Shown here: in pieces, positions 1 through 6,139 of the stretch | Layout: each line of letters begins with the position of its first letter | How positions within the stretch are numbered: position 1 is the first letter of the stretch | Assembly: GCA_030040175.1 (NCBI GenBank) | Contig: JASHUF010000253.1 | Coordinates: forward strand, 1-6,139 | Origin: Acidobacteriaceae bacterium | GTDB taxonomy: Bacteria > Acidobacteriota > Terriglobia > Terriglobales > Acidobacteriaceae | Direction of reading: 5' to 3' | DNA: 6,139 nucleotides | Position numbers and translations under genes: made by a program | The notes under the pieces: generated by a model | What the model was told of the DNA's origin: nothing | Seen by the model: the letters and a program-made list of their open reading frames with translations, nothing else | The model's database searches: none

Positions 1-1
1 C

Positions 2-475
2 GACTTCTACGAGCAATCGGCGCGTGCGGCCGTGCGCGCCGGCGTGCGCGCGCTGCTACTCCTCGGCAACGATCCGCGCAACCGTCCGCAGAGCGAGCTC
101 CCCCCCTCTATCTGCATGGCCGAGTACGCGCCCTATTCGGCCCTGTTCCCGCGGGTCTCTCTGGTCGTGCACCAGGGCGGCGTGGGCACCACGGCGCAGT
201 GCCTGCGCGCCGGCCGGCCCATGCTCATCATGCCCTACTCGCACGACCAGCCGGACAACGCGCGGCGCATGAAGCGGCTGGGCGTGGCGCGCGTGATCCA
301 GCGCGCAGGCTACAAACCGGCGCGCGTGGCCCGCGAGATCCGGGCGGCGCTCGCCGAGCCGGAGTACGAACAGCGGGCGCAAACCGTGGCGCAGGCGCTG
401 GCGCGCGAGGATGGCGTCAAAGCCGCGTGCGAAGTGCTGGAGCAGCTTTGCGAGCGGGCGCGAGCGGCTCGTTAA
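2..475 (+). CDS. Glycosyltransferase, GT1/UGT-like (GT-B fold), C-terminal part
   Basis: This is the last 157 codons of a gene that begins left of the window; the frame is open to base 2 and ends at TAA 473-475. It corresponds to the nucleotide-binding C-terminal half of a GT-B fold glycosyltransferase, which transfers a sugar from a nucleotide donor to a lipid or small-molecule acceptor, probably in the cytoplasm or at the inner membrane face. The evidence is HQGGVGTTAQCLRAGRP at visible residues 57-73, matching the donor-binding HxGxGT loop, followed by MPYSHDQPDNA at 77-87, whose Asp-Gln pair (82-83) normally contacts the donor sugar. A helical tail of about 60 residues closes the domain. 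The acceptor-binding N-terminal half is outside the window, so the substrate cannot be named. MGT/rhamnosyltransferase-like members of family GT1 are the best fit. No neighbour inside the window suggests a pathway. The family call is confident; the substrate is unknown. Confidence 0.88.
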   Translation, partial: DFYEQSARAAVRAGVRALLLLGNDPRNRPQSELPPSICMAEYAPYSALFPRVSLVVHQGGVGTTAQCLRAGRPMLIMPYSHDQPDNARRMKRLGVARVIQRAGYKPARVAREIRAALAEPEYEQRAQTVAQALAREDGVKAACEVLEQLCERARAAR

Positions 476-488
476 GAGCGGATGCCCC

Positions 489-533
489 ATGCCGGAGAGA
501 TTCTTTTTCATGCAATGAATCGACAGCCGGCAT
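489..533 (+). other. Nested inverted repeat / hairpin after the glycosyltransferase gene
   Basis: ATGCCGG (489-495) pairs perfectly with CCGGCAT (527-533). Inside it GATTC (499-503) pairs with GAATC (517-521), giving about 12 base pairs separated by a small asymmetric internal loop, with a 13-base apical loop. An alternative inner pairing is TTCAT (507-511) with ATGAA (515-519). The structure starts 14 bases after the glycosyltransferase stop codon, a position typical of a transcription end or 3'-end processing hairpin. No T tract follows the right arm, so it is not a standard intrinsic terminator. The run of five T (504-508) lies inside the loop. Confidence 0.4.
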
Positions 534-716
534 CGCGCATGACGCTGGCGATCGCGGCGGGCAACGCCGGAACCAGCGGCGGAGAATAAGCTCCGGTCCA
601 ATCGGCTCGAAGCGGGTGGGTTTCGCGGGGCGCCGCCTGCGGCGTCCGGAGGCCTGCCTGCGGTCGAGAAGTCCCTGGCATGCACGCGGCGAACTCATCG
701 CGGTCTGCCTTGGGTG

Positions 717-722
717 TATGAT
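717..722 (+). promoter_or_regulatory. Possible -10 element for the response regulator gene
   Basis: TATGAT matches five of six bases of the sigma-70 -10 consensus and lies at the start of the most AT-rich stretch of the intergenic region. No good -35 hexamer is present at 16-18 bases upstream, and it lacks a properly spaced extended TGn. If used, transcription would start near 729 and leave a leader of about 170 bases before the start codon at 902. This is a weak candidate. Confidence 0.22.
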
Positions 723-814
723 TTTGCGCCACATGTCCTTTCCCTCATTAAGACTCTCTCAAATTACTCCGGCCGGAAGATTCTCTGCGCCTGGGCTAAG
801 GGAATTGCGCCTTT

Positions 815-838
815 CGTCCGATAGAGTGCACACGGACG
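815..838. promoter_or_regulatory. Inverted repeat upstream of the response regulator gene, possible operator
   Basis: CGTCCG (815-820) and CGGACG (833-838) form a perfect 6-bp inverted repeat with a 12-base spacer that contains the small palindrome GTGCAC (826-831). The two symmetric elements are not centred on the same point. The repeat lies 64 bases before the start codon and could be a protein-binding site or the stem of an RNA hairpin in the leader. GC-rich sequence produces such repeats by chance quite often, so the functional call is tentative. Confidence 0.28.
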
Positions 839-885
839 GGCTGCAACCCCCTTTCCCAGGGAGCGCGGAGAGCGGCAGCGCAGCC
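839..885 (+). promoter_or_regulatory. Leader stem-loop just before the response regulator ribosome binding site
   Basis: GGCTGC (839-844) is perfectly complementary to GCAGCC (880-885). The 35-base interval between them includes a smaller CCCT/AGGG pairing around 850-861. The closing stem ends five bases before the Shine-Dalgarno sequence at 891-896. If the leader RNA folds this way it could influence ribosome access, but the ribosome binding site itself is left unpaired in this fold. This is an inference from base pairing only. Confidence 0.25.
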
Positions 886-890
886 TTCCG

Positions 891-896
891 GGAGGG
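891..896 (+). promoter_or_regulatory. Ribosome binding site of the response regulator gene
   Basis: GGAGGG is a strong Shine-Dalgarno sequence ending five bases before ATG 902, a normal spacing. It fixes the start, and the encoded protein begins MKGKILVVEDE, exactly where a receiver domain should begin. Confidence 0.75.
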
Positions 897-901
897 ACTT
901 C

Positions 902-1909
902 ATGAAGGGGAAGATTCTGGTTGTCGAGGATGAGCCGATTGTGGCTCTGGATCTGCAACAGGAAGTCGAGCAGCTCGGGCTGACGGTGATCGGCCAGGCG
1001 GAGAGCGCGGACGAAGCGCTGATCGCAGCCGAGGAAAACCGTCCCGATCTGGCGCTGATGGATGTGCGTATCGTGGGCAGCATGGATGGCATCCAGACGG
1101 CGCGGCTTCTGCGCGAGGCGTACGGAATCCCTGTGATTTTCCTTACCTCCTATAGCGATGAGCCCACCATCAAGCGTGCGGCGCGCGAGCTGCCTTACGG
1201 CTATTTGACCAAGCCGTTCCAGCGCCGCGAGCTCAAAGCGGCTCTCGAAGTAGGATTGCACCGGGGCAAGGCGGAAGCGCAACACAAAGCGGAGGAAGAG
1301 GCGATCACGGCCACGGTGAGCGGCATGCGCGAAGGCGTGATCCTTGTCTCGGCGGCGCGTACCGTGCGCTTTATGAATGCAGCAGCCGAGGACTTGACCG
1401 GCTGGCCCATCGAAGAGGCAAAAGAGAAGCCGGTTGAGGAGGTGCTGCGCCTGGGCGAACAGAACCAGTGCCTGGCGCAGGCCGGCGTAAGCGATGCCGC
1501 CGTGGAAGAGTTTGGTCTCGATCTGGAGCGCAATGGCGGAGATCGCATCCTGGTGGACTTGTCGGTCTCGCCGCTGAGCAGCCACGCCGGCGAGCGCACC
1601 GGCTGGGTGATCACCTTGCGCGACGCCGCGGAGCGTTTGCGGACGCAGGCCGTCGAGGAGGCGTTCGAAGAGGGCCACTCGTTTCACACCGCGCCCATTG
1701 CCATGATGCAACTGGACGCAAGCGGCTGCATTGTGCGCGTCAATCGCATGCTGCTCGAGGAAACCGGCGTGCCTGCCGAGAGCCTGGTGGGGCGCACGCT
1801 TACGGGCTTGAGCATGGACCCCGATCCGCGCATCGCGCGTGACCTGTTGCAGAAGCTTCTGCACGGCGGCGCGCAGGCCACGGTGGTGCGCCAGCGGGTC
1901 ATGAACTGA
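902..1909 (+). CDS. Response regulator: receiver domain plus PAS domains, no output domain
   Basis: The 335-residue soluble protein starts with a complete receiver domain (about 3-120). The acidic pair Glu9-Asp10, phosphoacceptor Asp54 (ALMDVRI), switch Thr82 (FLTSYSD) and Lys104 (YLTKPF) are all present, so it should accept phosphate. A charged helical linker (about 120-138) leads to a full PAS domain (about 135-243, with RFMNAAAEDLTGW at its core). A second PAS domain begins near 257 (FHTAPIAMMQLDASGCIVRVN) but the protein ends at Asn335, before the last beta strands of the fold. There is no DNA-binding, GGDEF, EAL or kinase domain. In related proteins the receiver-PAS arrangement usually continues into further PAS domains and a kinase or cyclase. 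The strong ribosome binding site supports the start. The kinase gene 145 bp downstream is the obvious candidate partner. The receiver call is very secure; the signal sensed by PAS and the output are unknown. Confidence 0.92.
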   Translation: MKGKILVVEDEPIVALDLQQEVEQLGLTVIGQAESADEALIAAEENRPDLALMDVRIVGSMDGIQTARLLREAYGIPVIFLTSYSDEPTIKRAARELPYGYLTKPFQRRELKAALEVGLHRGKAEAQHKAEEEAITATVSGMREGVILVSAARTVRFMNAAAEDLTGWPIEEAKEKPVEEVLRLGEQNQCLAQAGVSDAAVEEFGLDLERNGGDRILVDLSVSPLSSHAGERTGWVITLRDAAERLRTQAVEEAFEEGHSFHTAPIAMMQLDASGCIVRVNRMLLEETGVPAESLVGRTLTGLSMDPDPRIARDLLQKLLHGGAQATVVRQRVMN

Positions 1910-1915
1910 GAGTGC

Positions 1916-1953
1916 GCCGGCCGCTTGGACAACTGCGCGAGCCGGCCCGTTTT
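1916..1953 (+). terminator. Weak intrinsic terminator-like hairpin between regulator and kinase
   Basis: GCCGGC (1916-1921) pairs with GCCGGC (1941-1946), and the adjacent CGC (1922-1924) pairs with GCG (1935-1937) across a three-base bulge, leaving a 10-base loop. Four T follow at 1950-1953. It begins seven bases after the regulator stop codon. The bulge and the short T run make it a poor terminator at best, so read-through into the kinase gene is plausible. Confidence 0.33.
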
Positions 1954-2054
1954 CGGATAGCCCATCAGCTTTCTTCCCTTTCGGGAATCCGTGCCCGTGC
2001 GCGTCCGGCCTTGACGCGGTAAGCGCTGCTGCACAGGAGTATGGTCGTGGCAGC

Positions 2055-4073
2055 ATGTGGGGTTTGCCGCGGCCGGAAAATTTCCCCATCCTCAAGCGCG
2101 GCGGCATCCGCGGAGTACAGACCATGCCCCAGGTGGAAGAGCGGCAAACGGAAGTTTCTCCTGGCAGGGGTTGGCTTCCGGAGGAGCTGTCTTCCTCCGG
2201 CGCGGCCGGCCTGCTGCTCACCCTCTTTGAAGGCCATCCGGATATGGTCGTGATCACCGACGATCGCGGCCGCATTGCCGGCGGCAATGCGCGCCTGCTC
2301 GAGGAGTTCGGCTACGCGCGCCAGGACCTCGAGGGGCAGCCGGTGAGCATGCTTCTGCCGGAGGAGGCGCGCGCCCGCCACGAGCACGATGTGCTCGCCT
2401 ATCACCGGGCTCCTATGGCGCGGGCCATGGGTTCGGGTATCGATTTGAAGGCCCGCGACGCGCAGGGCGAGCACTTCTCCGTCGACGTGATGCTCTGGCC
2501 GTTCACGGTGGGCGAGCGCACGTTCGTGGTGGCCGTATGCCGAAGGCTGGACGCGATGCTCCTGCGCAGCCACACGCACCTCCGTGCCCTGGTTGAAAGC
2601 GTGCGCGATTACGCCATCCACCTGCTCGATAGCAAGGGTAGAATTCTCACCTGGAATGCAGGCTCGCGGCGCTTTTACGGCTTGACCGCCACCGAAGCGC
2701 TGGGCAGGCCTTTTTCTATCTTGCTTTCGCCCGAGGAAGTGGAACGCGGAGAGCCGGCGCGCCGGCTCGACGAGGCGGCGCGCCTGGGCAGGCACCGGAC
2801 GGAGGGCTGGCGATCGGGCGCGGACGGCCGCAAAGCGTGGCTTGAGACCGATCTCACCGCCATGTACAACGCAGCCGGGCGGCTGACGGGCTTCACTCGC
2901 GTCGTGCATGATCTGACCGAGCACAGGCTTTCGGTTGAAAACCTGCGCAAGCTCAATCTGGAGCTGGAGCAGTACCGCGTGATCCTCGAGAACATCGACG
3001 AGCACGCCATCTACACTCTGGACGCCCAGGGGCGCGTGACCGGATGGGGAGCGGGCGCGCAAAAAATGCTCGGCTACTCCGCTGAAGAAGCGCTGGGGCA
3101 GTATTACTCCATCTTTGCCACGATCGAGGACCGGCACCAGGGAGCGCCGGAACAGGAGCTGGCCGAGGCCGCGTCCTCCGGCCGCTGCTGCACCGACAGC
3201 TGGCGCCTGCGCCGCGACGGCACCCTCCTGTTTACCAGCGGCGTGCTCTCCGCGGTCAAGGACGAGTGCGGCGGAGTGGTGGGGTACGTCCGCGTTGCCC
3301 GGGACCGCACCGAGGAAAAGATGTTTGCCGACGCGCGCGAGCAGGTGGCGGCGGAGCTGGAGCACAACGTGACGGAGCGCACCCGGCAGCTCGAAGCCAC
3401 GGTGGAAGAACTGCGCCGCAAGAGCGAAGAGGCGGAGGCGCAGGCCGAGTTTGTGTCGCGCAATCTGCGCGAGAAAGAAGTGCTTCTCCGGGAGATTCAT
3501 CATCGCGTCAAGAACAATCTGCAAGTGGTGCAAAGCCTGCTGAAGATGCGCGCGCGCTTGCTTCCCGAGGGCGAAATGCGCGAGGCCTTTGAAAACACGG
3601 TGGAGCGCGTGCACGCCATGGCGCTGCTCCACGAACGGCTTTATCAGATGCCGCACATCGAGGGGCTTCCGCTCGCGAACTATCTGCGCGATCTCTTTCG
3701 CGACCTGTTTGCTTCCACGTCTCTCGAGCCGGGCCAGGTCCATCTCCGCCTGCATGCCGACGACATCCCGCTCAAGCTCGATTTCGGCATTCCCTTCGGT
3801 CTGCTGATGAATGAGCTGCTCTGCAACAGCCTGAAGCATGCATTTCCCGACGGGCGCAAGGGCAATATATCCGTCTCCGTCCGCCGCGCCGAAGGAGCCG
3901 TGCGCCTGATCGTGCGCGACGACGGCCGCGGGCTGCCGGAAAATTTCAACCCCGCGGCCAGCGCCTCGATGGGACTGAAGCTGGCTCTGAGCCTCGCCCG
4001 CCAGCTGGGCGGAACGCTGGAATTCTCGAACGACAGCGGCTGCCGCGTGCAGGCCGACCTCCGGCGCATGTAG
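2055..4073 (+). CDS. Sensor histidine kinase, PAS-PAS-PAS-HisKA_2-HATPase
   Basis: This is a soluble kinase of 672 residues from ATG 2055; no signal peptide or membrane segment is visible. Three PAS domains lie at about 52-165, 175-290 and 307-420; the second and third resemble each other (DYAIHLLDSKGRILTWNAG and EHAIYTLDAQGRVTGWGAG). A charged coiled coil (about 421-475) leads to a HisKA_2-type dimerisation domain with EIHHRVKNNLQ at 480-490; the His of HRVKN (483) is the expected phosphoacceptor. The ATPase domain has the N box (NELLCNSLKHAF, 586-597), DDGRG (622-626) and a G2-like SMGLKLALSL (638-647), so it looks active. It probably autophosphorylates in response to a cytoplasmic cue such as redox, light or a ligand and may phosphorylate the upstream receiver protein. 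The start is uncertain: ATG 2124 (Met24) has GGAG at 2112-2115 with eight-base spacing, whereas ATG 2055 has only a distant AGGAG (2035-2039). Codon use between the two starts still looks coding. Confidence 0.93.
   Translation: MWGLPRPENFPILKRGGIRGVQTMPQVEERQTEVSPGRGWLPEELSSSGAAGLLLTLFEGHPDMVVITDDRGRIAGGNARLLEEFGYARQDLEGQPVSMLLPEEARARHEHDVLAYHRAPMARAMGSGIDLKARDAQGEHFSVDVMLWPFTVGERTFVVAVCRRLDAMLLRSHTHLRALVESVRDYAIHLLDSKGRILTWNAGSRRFYGLTATEALGRPFSILLSPEEVERGEPARRLDEAARLGRHRTEGWRSGADGRKAWLETDLTAMYNAAGRLTGFTRVVHDLTEHRLSVENLRKLNLELEQYRVILENIDEHAIYTLDAQGRVTGWGAGAQKMLGYSAEEALGQYYSIFATIEDRHQGAPEQELAEAASSGRCCTDSWRLRRDGTLLFTSGVLSAVKDECGGVVGYVRVARDRTEEKMFADAREQVAAELEHNVTERTRQLEATVEELRRKSEEAEAQAEFVSRNLREKEVLLREIHHRVKNNLQVVQSLLKMRARLLPEGEMREAFENTVERVHAMALLHERLYQMPHIEGLPLANYLRDLFRDLFASTSLEPGQVHLRLHADDIPLKLDFGIPFGLLMNELLCNSLKHAFPDGRKGNISVSVRRAEGAVRLIVRDDGRGLPENFNPAASASMGLKLALSLARQLGGTLEFSNDSGCRVQADLRRM
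2112..2115 (+). promoter_or_regulatory. Shine-Dalgarno candidate for the internal kinase start at 2124
   Basis: GGAG lies eight bases before the in-frame ATG 2124, better spaced than the AGGAG at 2035-2039, which is 15 bases before ATG 2055. It favours a 649-residue kinase that loses only a domain-free N-terminal segment of 23 residues. Neither choice affects the PAS or kinase domains. Confidence 0.4.
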
Positions 4074-4192
4074 ATTCCGGCGCACTCCGCGGCCACGGAT
4101 GCACGCGCGCAGGGAAGACTACGCCCTCAATCGGAGACAGGAAAGCCGCGGCACCGGACGCTCATACCGCCGGGCGGCAGGAGAGAATGAGG

Positions 4193-4226
4193 CTCTGCTT
4201 CGCGCGCAAACGCCGGGTGCGCAGAG
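4193..4226 (+). other. Stem-loop upstream of the bipA promoter candidate
   Basis: CTCTGC (4193-4198) pairs perfectly with GCAGAG (4221-4226). GCGC next to the left arm can further pair with GTGC next to the right arm (one G-T pair) across a three-base bulge. No T tract follows, so it is not a classical terminator for the kinase gene, although its place 120 bases after the kinase stop would suit 3'-end formation. It also covers the position where a -35 element would lie for the -10 at 4245-4250, so a protein-binding site is an alternative. Confidence 0.28.
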
Positions 4227-4241
4227 GAGAAGGCCGGCGAC

Positions 4242-4250
4242 TGATAAAAT
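4242..4250 (+). promoter_or_regulatory. Extended -10 promoter candidate for bipA
   Basis: TGATAAAAT is an extended -10 element: TG, one base, then TAAAAT, which matches five of six bases of the sigma-70 consensus. No -35 hexamer is recognisable at 16-18 bases upstream, which is usual for extended -10 promoters. The predicted transcription start is near 4257, giving a leader of about 90 bases to GTG 4346. It stands out in an otherwise very GC-rich stretch. Confidence 0.45.
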
Positions 4251-4329
4251 AAGCTGAGCCGATGGATGCGGCAACCGCAGTTTTCTCGCCTGACTCGCCC
4301 ACGCCGCCGCGCACGGCGCCACTCCAAGA

Positions 4330-4335
4330 AGAGGA
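4330..4335 (+). promoter_or_regulatory. Ribosome binding site of bipA
   Basis: AGAGGA ends ten bases before GTG 4346, a slightly long but workable spacing. By contrast, the in-frame ATG at 4262 has no convincing Shine-Dalgarno sequence and would sit only about five bases after the predicted transcription start. This supports GTG 4346 as the bipA start. Confidence 0.5.
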
Positions 4336-4345
4336 TCCCGAATTT

Positions 4346-6139
<1,794 letters not shown>

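Larger units (their letters stand above)
476..901. other. Intergenic region, 426 bp, no gene seen
   Basis: I find no believable gene on either strand. The short frames present have no recognisable domain and are extensions or shadows of neighbouring genes. No tRNA or rRNA signature is visible. The stretch contains a nested hairpin at 489-533, a GC-rich hairpin at 629-646 (7-bp stem with one G-T pair, CCTG loop, no T tract), a relatively AT-rich segment at about 717-765 with a -10-like TATGAT, an inverted repeat at 815-838, and a leader hairpin ending just before the Shine-Dalgarno sequence of the response regulator gene. It is long for a bacterial intergenic region, so regulatory content is likely, but none of it is certain. 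Confidence 0.6.

Noticed and set aside
629..646. GC-rich 7-bp hairpin as an intrinsic terminator
   Set aside because: There is no T tract after it, and short GC hairpins are expected by chance at this base composition.
792..808. Sigma-54-like TGG...TTGC pair upstream of the response regulator gene
   Set aside because: The distance from TGG to TTGC is two bases too long for the strict -24/-12 spacing, and the conserved CAC after TGG is missing.
199..933. Plus-strand frame of 244 residues spanning the intergenic region
   Set aside because: It overlaps the glycosyltransferase and the regulator start in another frame, is Arg/Ala/Gly-rich low-complexity sequence, and has no ribosome binding site or domain.
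2011..2016. TTGACG as a -35 element for the kinase gene
   Set aside because: At 17-base spacing there is no -10-like hexamer; the nearest candidate (TATGGT at 2040-2045) would need a 23-base spacer.
2041..2253. Small plus-strand frame starting at ATG 2041
   Set aside because: AGGAGT directly abuts the ATG, leaving no spacing, and the frame overlaps the kinase gene out of phase with no recognisable product.
764..2287. Open frame of 507 residues on the minus strand opposite the response regulator gene
   Set aside because: Same antisense effect of GC-rich codons; no domain is visible and it runs across an intergenic region and parts of two real genes.
1965..4085. Long open frame of 706 residues on the minus strand opposite the kinase gene
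   Set aside because: It mirrors the high-GC third positions of the kinase gene; the translation is rich in His, Arg, Ala and Gln with no recognisable domain, while the + strand frame has clear PAS and kinase motifs.

Overview
The window is GC-rich bacterial DNA with every convincing gene on the + strand. Coding third positions are strongly G/C, which also opens long meaningless frames on the opposite strand. The protein sequences resemble those of Acidobacteriota: a GT1-type glycosyltransferase with an HQGGVGTT motif, soluble multi-PAS signalling proteins, and a BipA/TypA of that general type. This taxonomic placement is an inference from remembered family resemblance, not from a search. There is no sign of a mobile element, CRISPR array, tRNA or rRNA.

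Layout: (1) 2-475, the C-terminal part of a nucleotide-sugar glycosyltransferase that enters from the left edge. (2) 476-901, a 426-bp intergenic region with a nested hairpin just after the glycosyltransferase stop, a possible -10 element, and an inverted repeat plus a leader hairpin next to the following gene. (3) 902-1909, a response regulator with an intact receiver domain, one complete PAS domain and a second PAS domain that stops early; it has no output domain. (4) A 145-bp gap with a weak terminator-like hairpin. (5) 2055-4073, a soluble PAS-PAS-PAS histidine kinase of the HisKA_2 (HWE-related) type with an HHRVKN phosphoacceptor motif and a complete ATPase domain. (6) A 272-bp gap holding a stem-loop and an extended -10 promoter candidate. 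(7) 4346-6139, the translational GTPase BipA/TypA, missing only its last few residues at the right edge.

Genes 3 and 5 plausibly form a two-component pair in which the kinase phosphorylates the receiver, although the gap between them may contain a terminator. Neither carries a DNA-binding or cyclic-di-GMP domain, so the output must come from protein-protein interaction or a further phosphorelay partner. BipA is a housekeeping and stress ribosome factor with its own probable promoter, and the glycosyltransferase looks unrelated to both. I see no clearly novel system. The points most worth checking are the output-less, C-terminally shortened response regulator beside the kinase, and the start site and promoter of bipA.
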